Below, piece after piece: positions 17,481 to 27,758 of a stretch of 64,000 bases of DNA. Position numbers and translations under genes: made by a program. This DNA comes from CAVXJN01 sp963762165. GTDB lineage: Bacteria > Pseudomonadota > Gammaproteobacteria > JASBUN01. The number at the start of each line of letters is the position of its first letter. Position 1 is the first letter of the stretch. The stretch lies in the NCBI GenBank assembly GCA_963762165.1, contig CAVXJN010000003.1, positions 1,674,001 to 1,738,000 of the forward strand, read 5' to 3'. The notes under the pieces are model-generated. The model worked only from the letters and a program-made list of their open reading frames with translations. It was not told the DNA's origin and did no database searches.

Positions 17481-17714
17481 GGAGGTGAGTGGATTCCGAT
17501 TGGTCCCGCTAATAAAACACGCGCGCGGGCCCGGTTTGGGTAGCTGCGCGCACCGCTTCGGCGCAGAGCCCTGTTCTTTGGCCCGGCGCGCCTATGCTAC
17601 ACCGGTGGAGACCGACGTCAATTGCAAAGCGCGGGGACGGCGAGATGCAAACTGCGCCGAGCTATGCAACACTCGCGGTGTGGCGGAACTGCCTTGCTGC
17701 GAATTCAATAGATT

Positions 17715-19166
17715 ATGGCGATCAAATGGAGCGAATACCCGGTTTCGGGAATTTATGACGAGCTGATCCGTGGCAGCGGCCGCGCCCGGCCGGGAGCCGA
17801 AGCGCTGTGCCGATATCTGCGCTCCCACAGCGACGACGATATTCAGCAGCACAAAGCCGCTGCCGAAGCGGCGATCCGCGCCATGGGCATCACCTTCACG
17901 GTGTATTCCGAAGAAGAGGGCTCCATCGATCGCATGTGGCCGTTCGATATCGTGCCGCGGGTCATTGCGCGCAAGGAATGGCAGGGCATCGAAGAAGGAT
18001 TGAAGCAGCGGGTAAAGGCGCTGAATCTGTTCATCGATGATCTGTATCACGAGCAGAAGGTCATCGCCGACGGCGTGTTCCCGCGCGAGATCCTGAAAAA
18101 ATCCAAAAATTTCCGTCCTCAGTGCATCGGCGTCAATCCACCGATGAATGTCTGGGCTCACATTTGCGGCTCCGACCTGGTGCGCGACAAAGACGGTACG
18201 GTGTACGTACTCGAAGATAATCTGCGGGTTCCTTCCGGCGTCTCGTACATGTTGGAGAACCGCCAGGTCATGAAACGGGTGTTTCCCGACCTGTTCGAGG
18301 ACTACAGCATTCTGCCGGTGGACGATTATCCGTCGCAGCTCTACAACTGCCTGGCGTCCATTTCGCCGCGGCCCATGGAGCGTCCGGAAGTGGTGGTGCT
18401 GACCCCGGGCATCTACAACTCGGCCTATTTCGAACATGCGTATCTCGCCCAGCAAATGGGCGCGGAACTGGTTGAGGGCACCGACCTGGTGGTGTCCGAA
18501 GACGATTGCGTTTACATGCGCACCGTTGCCGGCCTGTCGCGGGTGGATGTGATCTACCGGCGCATCGACGATTTGTTCCTGGACCCGGAAGCATTCGACC
18601 CGGATTCCATGCTGGGTGTGCCGGGGCTGATGCGCGCCTGGACCGCGGGCAATGTCGCGCTCGCCAATGCGCCGGGCGCGGGTGTGGCCGACGACAAGGT
18701 GGTCTATGCCTACGTGCCGGCGATCATCGAATACTATCTGGGCGAGAAGCCGATTCTGCCCAACGTGCCGACCTATCTGTGCGTCGAAGAGGAAGACTTC
18801 GAATACGTACTGGATAATCTCGACAAACTGGTGGTGAAGCCGGCCAACGAATCGGGCGGTTACGGCATGCTGATCGGACCACAGGCGACCCGCAAAGAGC
18901 GCGAGACCTTCGCGCGCCTGATTCGCAAAGACCCGCGCAACTATATCGCCCAGCCGCTGCTGACCTTGTCCACCGTGCCGACCCTGGTGGACTCCCACGC
19001 CGAGCCGCGCCATGTGGATCTGCGTCCGTTCATTCTTTCGGGGCAGGAAGTCAACGTCACCAACGGCGGCTTGACGCGGGTGGCGTTGCGCAAAGGTTCA
19101 ACGGTGGTCAATTCCTCCCAGGGCGGGGGAAGCAAAGATACCTGGATCGTGGACACGGAGGCTTGA
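17715..19166 (+). CDS. Circularly permuted ATP-grasp protein
   Basis: 483 residues, the usual length. Conserved blocks include YDELIRGSGRARPG, EEGSIDRMWPFDIVPRVI, FIDDLYHEQKVIADGV, DLVRDKDGTVYVLEDNLRVPSG, VKPANESGGYGMLIG and PRHVDLRPFILSG, matching the DUF404/DUF407 circularly permuted ATP-grasp family. ATP-grasp enzymes form amide bonds by carboxylate phosphorylation; comparative genomics predicts a peptide or protein modification role, not proven. Four bases separate it from the alpha-E gene, so the two are a transcriptional and probably functional unit. Confidence 0.93.
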   Translation: MAIKWSEYPVSGIYDELIRGSGRARPGAEALCRYLRSHSDDDIQQHKAAAEAAIRAMGITFTVYSEEEGSIDRMWPFDIVPRVIARKEWQGIEEGLKQRVKALNLFIDDLYHEQKVIADGVFPREILKKSKNFRPQCIGVNPPMNVWAHICGSDLVRDKDGTVYVLEDNLRVPSGVSYMLENRQVMKRVFPDLFEDYSILPVDDYPSQLYNCLASISPRPMERPEVVVLTPGIYNSAYFEHAYLAQQMGAELVEGTDLVVSEDDCVYMRTVAGLSRVDVIYRRIDDLFLDPEAFDPDSMLGVPGLMRAWTAGNVALANAPGAGVADDKVVYAYVPAIIEYYLGEKPILPNVPTYLCVEEEDFEYVLDNLDKLVVKPANESGGYGMLIGPQATRKERETFARLIRKDPRNYIAQPLLTLSTVPTLVDSHAEPRHVDLRPFILSGQEVNVTNGGLTRVALRKGSTVVNSSQGGGSKDTWIVDTEA

Positions 19167-19170
19167 ACCT

Positions 19171-20169
19171 ATGCTGTCAAGGGTAGCCGACCATATCTAC
19201 TGGATGGCTCGCTACATCGAGCGTGCCGAAGACGTCGCGCGCCTGATCAACGTCAACGGCCATCTGCAGTTGGATCTGCCGCGCGCGGTGCGCACGGGCT
19301 GGGAACCGCTGATTCACATCACCGGCGGCGTCGAGGGTTTCGCTGAGCGCTACGAAGAACCCGACGAACGCAGCGTGGTGCGGTTCCTGATCGGCGATCA
19401 GAACAATTCCGGTTCCATTCTGAGTTCGGTCAGCGCGGCGCGGGAAAATGCCCGTACCATCCGCGACATCATTCCACGCGAAGCCTGGGAACAGGTCAAC
19501 GAGCTGCACATGCACGTGCGCGGCAATCTGCAGGGCGGTTTGTCCAAAGGCCGGCGCTTCGACTATCTGAAAACGGTCATACTGTTCACCCAGCAGATCA
19601 CCGGTTTGCTTGCCGGCACCATGCTCCATGACGCGGGCTATGATTTTCTGCGCATGGGCCGCAATCTGGAACGGGCGGACATGACGACCCGCATCGTGGA
19701 TGTGCGTTCTGCCAACCTGCTGGAAGATGCCAGCGGCCTGAAGCCGTTCGAGAACATCCAGTGGATGAGCGTGCTGAAATCGCTGACCGCCTACCAGATG
19801 TACCGCCGCCATATGCAAGTGGCGGTGCGCCGGGTGGACGTGCTGTCGTTCCTTCTGCAGAACCGCCAGTTCCCGCGTTCGTATTACCACTGCCTGGGCG
19901 AAGTTCAGGCCTGCCTCGAGAATCTGCCCCACAACGACATGCCCCTGCGCACGGCATTGCAGATGCAGCGGGTGGTCAGCGAGGTCGATCCCAAGGTGCT
20001 CAGTCAAGGTGAACTGCACCGGTTCATCGATGAACTGCAGCTGGGGCTGGCGAACGTGCACAGTCAGATCGTGGATGCCTATTTCCTGCCGCGTACCGAA
20101 GCTCAGCAATTCCAAACCCAGTCTCCGGGTGCGCAAACCCAGACCCAGCGCAGCGTGGTAGCAAACTGA
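19171..20169 (+). CDS. Alpha-E domain protein (DUF403)
   Basis: 332 residues, almost entirely alpha-helical. The opening MLSRVADHIYWMARYIERAED is the alpha-E signature, and FLRMGRNLERADMTTRIVDVR near residue 160 is its second hallmark, in which charged residues line a helical bundle. The family has no known catalytic residues and nearly always neighbours a circularly permuted ATP-grasp gene, so a partner or substrate-carrier role is inferred. The C-terminal 20 residues are Gln/Thr rich (AQQFQTQSPGAQTQTQR). Confidence 0.92.
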   Translation: MLSRVADHIYWMARYIERAEDVARLINVNGHLQLDLPRAVRTGWEPLIHITGGVEGFAERYEEPDERSVVRFLIGDQNNSGSILSSVSAARENARTIRDIIPREAWEQVNELHMHVRGNLQGGLSKGRRFDYLKTVILFTQQITGLLAGTMLHDAGYDFLRMGRNLERADMTTRIVDVRSANLLEDASGLKPFENIQWMSVLKSLTAYQMYRRHMQVAVRRVDVLSFLLQNRQFPRSYYHCLGEVQACLENLPHNDMPLRTALQMQRVVSEVDPKVLSQGELHRFIDELQLGLANVHSQIVDAYFLPRTEAQQFQTQSPGAQTQTQRSVVAN

Positions 20170-20360
20170 GCCGGCGCGCCGGGGATGCGCGACGTAGCGG
20201 TTTGTAATACATTTGCCCCTTCGCAAGGTCCGGGGGATGGTAGAATAATCCAGTTTTGCGCCAGTCCACCCCAGTGGCTTGAGTGACGCTATGTGCGCCA
20301 GCGGCGCATATTCCTATTTCGGCAGTGCCGGCCCCGACCGCCGGAGCCGTGGAGCGTTGA

Positions 20361-21155
20361 ATGCAACTGTCTGTTGTGATCCCGATGTACAATGAGGCCG
20401 AAAGCGCCGTCGATCTGGTGCGGGAAGTTGCCGCAGCGCTGGATGACAAGCTGGACTATGAAGTGGTGGTCGCTGACGATGGCAGCACCGATCAGACCGT
20501 GCGCGAGCTGACCCAGGCGCAGGTCGAATTGCCGCGACTGCGCGTCGTGCGGCACGCGCGCAACGCCGGCCAGAGTGCGGCGATCGTCAGTGGCGTGCGC
20601 GCCGCCCGGGCGCCGTGGATCGCCACCCTGGACGGCGATGGCCAAAATGATCCAGCGGATATTCCGGCGTTGTACGAAATCGTAAGCAGACGGTCGGATG
20701 CCGATGCGCCTTTGCTGGTGGCTGGAACCCGGCGCAAACGTAACGACACCTGGCTGCGGCGGTTGTCGTCCCGGGTTGCCAATGGCGTGCGCCAAGGGCT
20801 GCTGCGGGACGAGTGTCCCGACACCGGTTGCGGCCTGAAGTTGTTCCCCCGGGAAGCATTCATGCGCTTGCCGCATTTCAATCATTTGCACCGCTTCATG
20901 CCGGCGCTGTTCCACCGGGCCGGCGTGCCGATCGTCAACGTGCCCGTCAATCACCGACCGCGGGTGCGGGGCTCTTCCAAATACGGCGTCGGCAATCGCC
21001 TGTGGGTGGGAATCGTGGATCTGTTCGGTGTCATGTGGTTGCAACGCCGTCCGATCGATGTGCCCTTGGCCGACTCCTCCCCGCACGCGCCTGCGGCCCC
21101 GGCGGCGGCTGCGCGTCAACCGGCGAATGCGGATTCGGCAGGGGCCGACCGATGA
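20361..21155 (+). CDS. Family 2 glycosyltransferase (polyprenyl-phosphate sugar type)
   Basis: 264 residues. LSVVIPMYNEAESA opens the GT-A fold, VVADDGSTDQT and ATLDGDGQNDP give the nucleotide-sugar and metal-binding aspartates, and GCGLKLFPREAF and HRPRVRGSSKYG are typical of DPM1/ArnC-like enzymes that charge polyprenyl phosphate with a sugar. It lacks the C-terminal membrane helices of ArnC; the last 25 residues are Ala/Pro-rich low complexity. The stop overlaps the next ATG (ATGA). Together with the next two genes it forms a lipid-linked sugar transfer cassette. Confidence 0.88.
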   Translation: MQLSVVIPMYNEAESAVDLVREVAAALDDKLDYEVVVADDGSTDQTVRELTQAQVELPRLRVVRHARNAGQSAAIVSGVRAARAPWIATLDGDGQNDPADIPALYEIVSRRSDADAPLLVAGTRRKRNDTWLRRLSSRVANGVRQGLLRDECPDTGCGLKLFPREAFMRLPHFNHLHRFMPALFHRAGVPIVNVPVNHRPRVRGSSKYGVGNRLWVGIVDLFGVMWLQRRPIDVPLADSSPHAPAAPAAAARQPANADSAGADR

Positions 21156-21454
21156 ACACCGCCCAGTTGCACTTGCACGATTGGATCTGGCTCGGAGTCG
21201 GTTTCGTCGGCCAGGCGATGTTCTTCATGCGCTTTTTCGTGCAGTGGCTGCAAAGCGAGCGGCAGCAGCGCAGCGTCATTCCGGTGTCCTTCTGGTATTT
21301 CAGCATGGCCGGCGGGGTGGTGCTGCTGGCCTACGCGATTTACCGCCGGGACCCGGTCTTCATCGTCGGCCAGAGCACGGGCGTACTCATCTATGCCCGC
21401 AATCTGTATTTCATTCACCGCGAGCGGACATTGGCTGGTCAGGCTGATTCGTGA
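21152..21454 (+). CDS. Lipid-A-disaccharide synthase N-terminal-like membrane protein
   Basis: 100 residues, three hydrophobic helices. GQAMFFMRFFVQWLQSERQ, PVSFWYFSMAGGVVLL and YAIYRRDPVFIVGQSTGVLIYARNL match the LAB_N domain, which occurs as a stand-alone small membrane protein beside GT2 and GT39 genes. Despite the name it does not contain the catalytic LpxB domain. It starts inside the GT2 stop codon and ends 10 bp before the GT39 start. A role as membrane partner or flippase-like component is inferred from context. Confidence 0.85.
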   Translation: MNTAQLHLHDWIWLGVGFVGQAMFFMRFFVQWLQSERQQRSVIPVSFWYFSMAGGVVLLAYAIYRRDPVFIVGQSTGVLIYARNLYFIHRERTLAGQADS

Positions 21455-21464
21455 TCCGGGATCC

Positions 21465-23074
21465 ATGATTCAGGGTCGCTGGACACGCTATGGCTGGATT
21501 GTGGCCTGGGCAATGCTGGTTGCCCTGGCGCTCTCGATTCGCAATCCCCTGCCGCTGGATGAAACCCGCTATCTCGCCGTCGCCTGGGAAATGTGGTTGC
21601 GCCACGATTTCCTGGTGCCCTATCTGAACGGCGCCATCTACAGCCAGAAGCCGCCCCTGTTGTTTTGGTTGTTCCAGGCCGGCTGGTGGCTGTTCGGAGT
21701 CAACGACTGGTGGCCGCGGTTGGTGCCGCCGGCCTTTGTACTGATGGCGCTAATCGGCACCCGCGCCATCGCCAGGCGCCTGTGGCACGACACCGCCGTT
21801 ACCCGCCTGTCGCCGTGGCTGTTGACCGGCGGCTTCTTCTGGGCGCTCTACACGCCGGCGACCATGTTCGACATGCTCCTGGCCGGATTTGCGGTCTGTG
21901 GCGTGTGGGGACTGGTGATTGCCGCAGACGAGGATCGACCGCGTACCCGGCTCGGCTGGTTGGTGTTCGGTGCCAGCCTCGGACTGGGCGTACTCGCCAA
22001 AGGGCCGGTGATCTTTCTGCACCTGTTGTTCCCGGCATTGTTCGGGCCGTGGTGGAGCTCCCGTGCCCGCCGCTATGGAAGGCAGTGGTATGCCGGCCTC
22101 TCGGGCTCGATCGTATTGGCGGCGGCCATTGCCCTGGCCTGGGTCATCCCGGCGGCAATGCGCGGCGGACCGGCCTATGAAGCAAGCCATCCTCTGGCAC
22201 CAGACCGCCAATCGCATGGTGGAAAGCTTCGCCCATTCCCAACCCTGGTGGTGGTATCTGCCGTTGTTGCCGCTGCTGTGGTTCCCATGGCTGGTGTGGC
22301 CGCCGTTGTGGCGGGGACTTGCGCGGTTGCGCAGTGACACCGACCGCGGCGTACGCTTGTGCCTGGTCTGGCTGGTGCCGGTGCTGTTGCGTTTACCTTG
22401 ATCAGCGCCAAGCAGCCTCATTATCTGCTGCCGGTATTTCCGGCTTTTGCGCTGCTTGCCGCTCGGGCCCTGCGAAATGTGCCCGAAACTGCCTCCCGGC
22501 CCGCCCAATGGCTGCCGGCCTCGGGTTTGGCAATGCGTCGGCATCGCGCTGGTGGCGGTGCCTCACATGCACTTCAAAATGCCGGACTGGCTTCGGGACA
22601 TGGAATGGCTACTGGGGCGCTGCGCTGCTCGTTCTGGGAATCGGGATGGCGCTGCTGCGTGCCCGGCGCGCTTCGGCGGCGGTGGTGCCCATGGCCACCA
22701 TTACGGTGGCCGCGGTGCTGTGCCTGAATGCCGCGGTGTTCCGTGCGGCACAGCCGATTTTCGATTTACGGCCGATCGCAGATCGGATCGGCCGCTTGCA
22801 GCGCGAAGGCGTGCCGCTCGCCCACGTCTCCGAGTATTACGGTCAGTACCATTTCATCGGTCGCTTGCGACAGCCGCTGCTGCAAGTGCCACTGCCGGAT
22901 CTGCCGCAGTGGATGCAGGACCATCCCGGCGGACGGGTGATTTATTACACCAATCACCGCCAGGATCCAGATGGCTCGGAGGCGGACTTTGTGCACCGTT
23001 TTCGCGGCGACTGGGTTCACATCCGCCCGGCGAAGGAAGCGGCGCAGATTCTGGCTTCGATCAAGGCGCGCTAG
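21465..23074 (+). CDS. GT39/ArnT-like glycosyltransferase with four apparent frameshifts
   Basis: Homology to ArnT-family integral-membrane glycosyltransferases runs across about 535 codons in three frames: LPLDETRYLAVAWEMW (acidic catalytic loop), YSQKPPLLFWLF, GPVIFLHLLFPALFG, then AILWHQTANRMVESFAHSQ, then LISAKQPHYLLPVFPAF, and finally a periplasmic domain ending VHIRPAKEAAQILASIKAR. Shifts are near 22182 (extra base), 22386 (missing base), about 22537 (extra base) and about 22607 (extra base). The protein sequence on both sides of each is well conserved, suggesting sequence errors or very recent inactivation. The enzyme would transfer a sugar from the lipid carrier made by the adjacent GT2 protein to an unknown acceptor. 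Confidence 0.75.
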
Positions 23075-23083
23075 ACGCGCGCA

Positions 23084-25979
23084 TCAGCCGGTGTTGCGCA
23101 TGCCGGAGGCGATGGCGTTGATGGAACGCAGCATGGGGTCGCGCCAAACCGAGTCTTCGATGCCTTGCTCCTGCTCCTGACGCAAACGTTTGAGCAATTG
23201 GATCTGGATATGGTTGAGCGGGTCGAGATACGGATCGCGCCGCGCCAGGGATAGCGCCAAAGGCGGATTCTCCTGCAGCAGGCCGGTGGCGTCGGCCACA
23301 TTGAGTACCTGGGTGACCGTGCGCTGGTATTCGGTGCGGATGCAGTTGAACACTTCTTCGCGAACCGCAGCATCGTCGCACAGCTGGGAATATTCCCGGG
23401 CGATTTCCATTTCCGCTTTGAACAGCGCCATCTGCGCGTTGGAGAGCAAAGTGCGGAAAAACGGCCACTCGCGGTACATGGTCTGCAATTTCGCCAAGCG
23501 TCCCGGATCTCCGGCGCGCCACTGATCGAGCGCGGTGCCGATGCCGTACCAGGCGGGGATCGTATGCCGCGATTGCGCCCAGCCGAAAACCCACGGAATC
23601 GCCCGTACCGAGGATTTGGAACGATCCGACTTCTTGCGATGCGACGGTCGCGAGCCGATATTCAGCAGGCCGATTTCGGAAACCGGGGTGGCTTCGTAGA
23701 AGTAATCCAGAAACGACGGGCGTACGGTCGGTCAAATCCCGATACGCCTGTTCGCCGGTTCGCGTCAGTTCGTCGAGGATCCCCATGTAGTCGTTACGGT
23801 CCGGTTCCGGCGCCTGGACGATGCAGCGACTGGCTTTCAGCAAGCCAGTAGTGCCCATGCTCAGTTCGTAGACCGCGGTCTCGACATTGGAATACTTGTA
23901 CGACAGCACCTCGCCCTGTTCGGTGAATTTGATCTGGCCGTGGACGGTGGCGGGGGGTTGCGCGGTGATCGACTCATGGGTCGGGCCGCCGCCACGACCG
24001 ACCGTTCCGCCGCGGCCATGGAACAGCCGGCAATCGATGCCGCGGGCGTCGGTCAGCGCGATAATCTGTTTCTGGGCTTCGTACAGGTTCCATGCCGAAG
24101 CGAGAATGCCGCCGTCCTTGCAGGAATCGGAATAGCCGAGCATGACTTCCTGGACATTGCCGGACGTCTTGAGCAGCGCGGCGTAGACTGGATTGTCCAG
24201 CAGTTGGGTGAGTCACGCTTTCGACGTGCTCCAGATCTTCGATGGTTTCGAACAGCGGCGAAATGCGGATTTCGCAGTACCAGCCGTCTTCGGTCGGACC
24301 GGCCAGCCCCGAATAGCGCGCCAGGTACAGGACTTCCATGATGTGACTGGCTGCATGGGTCATGGAAATGACGTAGTTTCCGAATGCCTTCGGGCTGACT
24401 TCGCGACGCATGCGCGCCATGACGTCGAGTGCCGCCAACGTCTCCTGAGTCGATTCTGAAAGCTTGTCGACGTTCAACGCCGGCAGCGAAGGCGCGGAAA
24501 GCCCGTCCGCGAGCGCCTGCAGGCGCTGGGTCTCGTCGAGTTGGGCATAATCGGCACCGGCGCCCACGGCAGCCATGATTTCCGTCACTGCGTCGGTATG
24601 CCGCGACGATTCCTGGCGCAGGTCCAACTGCACCAGATAGAAACCGAACGTTTCCGCGACCCGAATCAGGTCCTTGAGTTTGCCTTCCGCGATATTGCGG
24701 TCCCCATGGGAGATCAATGAGTCGCGGATTAGGCCAAGGTCCTTGAGGAAATCCGCTTCGGACGGATAGGCGGTTTTCGGCGTGCGCACCGCTTCGCCGT
24801 CCAGACGCTTGCCCACTACCCGCAGGTTGCGTTCCAGGCGATAACTCATCAACGCCAGCTTGCGGCGATAGGGTTCGTGGCTGAATTGATGGGGCTTGTC
24901 GGCGAATGCCTTTTCACAAAGTCGCTCGTCGTTGGCGATGCTGTCGAGCAGTTCCTGAGAGGGTTGCACCAGGTTGCTGGAGTAGGTGAGTACGCCGGCT
25001 CAGCATGTTCAATTGCTGCAAATAGTAGGCAACGGCTTCGCGCGTATGCATGCGCACGGCCATTTCCGTGGTCTCTGGGCGGACGAAAGGATTGCCGTCA
25101 CGGTCGCCGCCGATCCAGGAGCCGAACTTGAGAAAACTCGGCACGGTTACGGCCGGGCGTCCATCGTCGTTGCGGCCATAATTGAGCGCGACAGCGCGTT
25201 CGAAGTATCGATAGACCTTGGGCACCGCTTCGAACAAGCATTCGCGGAAGTAAAACAGGCCGTTGCGAATCTCGTCTCGTACCTGCGGGCGATGGATGCG
25301 TACTTCATCTGTTTTCCAGAGAATCTGGATCTCGTTTTTGATCCGTTGCATCACTTCGTCGCGCTCGGCGCGGCTCAAGCGGGGTTCCCGCAGCCGTTCA
25401 CTGGTGACGAAGATGCGGCGCAACGATTCCAGGATGGTGCGACGCTTGGCTTCGGTCGGGTGTGCGGTGAACACCGGAATGTAGGTCAATTTGTCCACCA
25501 AGCGCTGCAGGTCCTGCGTGTGCCAGGCCGTCCTGCTGGAACTTGCGCAATGTATCGCTGAACGATCCGGTCCACAATGGCTCGTCGACGCGCGCCTGGC
25601 GCCGCCGCTGGCGGTGATGGAACGCCTCCTCGGCGATATTGACCAGGCTGAAGTAGGTGCTGAAGGCCCGCAGCACGTGGGTCGTGGTTTCGGGGTCCAT
25701 CCGGGCGATCATGGCATCGAGCTTGGCCCGGGACTTGGGGTTGTCCGCGGTGCGCAATCGAATGTAACCCTTGCGCAAGGTTTCCACGGCCTCGAGCACA
25801 TGATCGCCGGCATGGTCGCGCAGCACTTCGCCGAGTAGGTTGCCGAACAGCTTTACCTGCGCGCGCAATTCCTTGTCGCGTGGTTGGGTCAAAGTCGTTT
25901 TGTGTTTGATCATTGCGTCAGTCCATGGCTTGGCGCTCGTGACAAAGCGCGCCGCCTGCTCGGGCAGCTGGTTGTTCAA
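23084..25979 (-). CDS. ppc: Phosphoenolpyruvate carboxylase with four apparent frameshifts
   Basis: PEP carboxylase adds bicarbonate to PEP to give oxaloacetate. The minus strand encodes the whole family sequence in pieces: VFTAHPTEAKRRT (catalytic His), GYSDSCKDGG, FHGRGGTVGRGGGP (glycine loop), and the C-terminal RNTG. Each piece continues in a new frame after one extra base, near 25513, 24995, 24213 and 23717. With them removed the protein would be about 960 residues, near the usual length. The longest frame begins at a TTG without a clear ribosome site; an ATG at 25913 is an alternative. Consensus error is more likely than four fresh mutations in a central enzyme. Confidence 0.88.
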
Positions 25980-26061
25980 GCTTTCAGGAGGGTGACCGCG
26001 CCGGGGACTCAGAATTGCCGAGTCGCCACCGTGCGGTATGCGGATACCCGAAGGAGGCGAG

Positions 26062-26067
26062 ATTATA
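26062..26067 (-). promoter_or_regulatory. Consensus -10 box upstream of ppc
   Basis: On the minus strand a perfect TATAAT lies about 85 bases before the ppc start. No good -35 sits at 16-18 bases; TTTACT at 14 bases is the best visible. The box is the only strong promoter-like element in the 144-bp gap between glgA and ppc, so a ppc promoter is likely but unproven. Confidence 0.4.
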
Positions 26068-26123
26068 GCGTGTGCGGCGACAGTAAATGGCGTATTTTTC
26101 AGGAGCTATTGACATTCCCGCGA

Positions 26124-27650
26124 TCAAATGTTTTGCGCATCGCTGGGCTCACTCGCCGCAGGTTTGGGGCGCGGTGTGCGGATTGCGTCCTGGTATAGCT
26201 CCAGATATTGCTCGGCACTGCGACGCCAGCTGAAATCCTGGCGCATTCCGGCATGCATCAGCTCGCGCCACGTCGGTCGTGCCGTATAGAGCGTCATTGC
26301 CCGCTGCAGGGTTTCGTACAGCGCTTGCGGTGTTTCGCCGTCGAATACGAAACCCGTAGCGCTGCGCTGGCGCAGATTGGCAAGGTCGGCATCGGTGACC
26401 GTGTCGGCAAGGCCACCGGTGCGCCGCACTACCGGCACCGTGCCGTAGCGCAGACTGTACATCTGGTTCAGACCGCAGGGCTCGAAGCGCGAAGGCATGA
26501 GAAATAAATCCGCGCCGGCCTCGATCAAGTGGGCGAGGTCCTCGTCATAGCCGATGTGAACCCCCAGGTTGTCGTGCTGCTTGGCAGCGGTAAGCAGCGC
26601 TTGCTCGTACAGGTTCTGGCCACTGCCGAGCACGACCATCTGCACCGGCTGGGCGAGCAAGCGATCGAGGCAGCCGAGCACAAGGTCGATGCCTTTCTGC
26701 TCCACAAGTCTGCCTACCATGCCGATGACGGGCGCGTCGTGCTGGGGCTGCATGCTGAAGCGTTGCAGTAACGGCGCTTTGTTGCGGGCTTTGTCGCCGA
26801 GACTGTTGTTGCCGTAGTGATGGGGGATTCGCGGGTCATGGCGCGGATCCCAGATGCTGTAGTCCACGCCGTTGAGAATTCCGCGCAGATGCTCCGCTCT
26901 TTGCTCCAGCACATCCTGTAGGCCGCAACCGAACTGCGGCGTGCGAATTTCCTCAGCATAGGTGGCACTGACGGTGGATAGTCGGTCTGCGAATGCCAGG
27001 CCGCCCTTGATGAAAGAAAACTTGCCATAGAATTCCATCGCGTCCATGGCCCAGAGATCGTACGGCAGACCCAAGGCCTGGAACGCGGTCCAGGGGAAAA
27101 GACCCTGGTAGGCGAGGTTGTGAACGGTGAATATGGTGGCCGGGCGCTGCGCATCCTGATTCAGCAACGCCGGCACGAGACCGGTCTGCCAATCATTGCA
27201 GTGTACGACTTCCGGCTTCCAATCAGGCTCGGCGCGGCCTTGGGCGATGGCCTGCACGGCGCGGGCGAATAGTGCAAAGCGCTCGGCATTATCGGGCCAA
27301 TCGACACCGTCGGCATTGGAATACGGGCCGCCGGGCCGGTCGAAATGGCGCGGTGAATCCACCAGGTACAATGTCACTTCACTGCCGGGCAGGGTGCCGC
27401 GCAACAGGCGCACGGATTTTTCGCCTCCGGGCAGGCTGAGTTCCGTGACGACACTGAGCTTGCCCGCTATTTCGGCGACCCCGCGGTAGTTGGGCAGGAC
27501 CAGGCGCACATCGTGGCCGAGTTCCTTCAACGCCACCGGTAAGCTGCCGCTCACGTCCGCCAAGCCGCCGGTTTTGACCAATGGTTGCGCTTCGCTGCTG
27601 GCGAACAGAATTTTCAAGGTGCCCCCGAGAGTGTTTCTACCTGTGCCCAT
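26124..27650 (-). CDS. glgA: Glycogen synthase
   Basis: 508 residues from ATG 27650; family homology begins at LKILFASSEAQPLVKTGGLADV, so a TTG at 27617 (497 residues) may be the true start. KTGGLAD is the ADP-glucose contact loop of GT5 synthases; VIGMVGRLVEQKGIDL and RFEPCGLNQMYSLRYGTVPVV are the C-terminal nucleotide-binding and catalytic-glutamate regions. It elongates alpha-1,4-glucan using ADP-glucose. The gene is divergent from gnd across 108 bp; no glgC, glgB or glgP is in the window. The last 15 residues are a charged tail. Confidence 0.93.
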   Translation of the reverse strand: MGTGRNTLGGTLKILFASSEAQPLVKTGGLADVSGSLPVALKELGHDVRLVLPNYRGVAEIAGKLSVVTELSLPGGEKSVRLLRGTLPGSEVTLYLVDSPRHFDRPGGPYSNADGVDWPDNAERFALFARAVQAIAQGRAEPDWKPEVVHCNDWQTGLVPALLNQDAQRPATIFTVHNLAYQGLFPWTAFQALGLPYDLWAMDAMEFYGKFSFIKGGLAFADRLSTVSATYAEEIRTPQFGCGLQDVLEQRAEHLRGILNGVDYSIWDPRHDPRIPHHYGNNSLGDKARNKAPLLQRFSMQPQHDAPVIGMVGRLVEQKGIDLVLGCLDRLLAQPVQMVVLGSGQNLYEQALLTAAKQHDNLGVHIGYDEDLAHLIEAGADLFLMPSRFEPCGLNQMYSLRYGTVPVVRRTGGLADTVTDADLANLRQRSATGFVFDGETPQALYETLQRAMTLYTARPTWRELMHAGMRQDFSWRRSAEQYLELYQDAIRTPRPKPAASEPSDAQNI

Positions 27651-27758
27651 TATGGAGTTGTTTGTCCGTGAATGCACCGTACATGAAGCGCCGCTACCGT
27701 GACTATACTTGCCCTGCATTCGCGATCTCGCGAGCGTAGATAAAGGATCGTTATCGAA

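Noticed and set aside
17592..20226. Long minus-strand ORFs (473 and 349 codons) opposite the ATP-grasp and alpha-E genes
   Set aside because: His/Gln/Val-rich composition typical of reverse-complement shadows; plus-strand genes are unambiguous.
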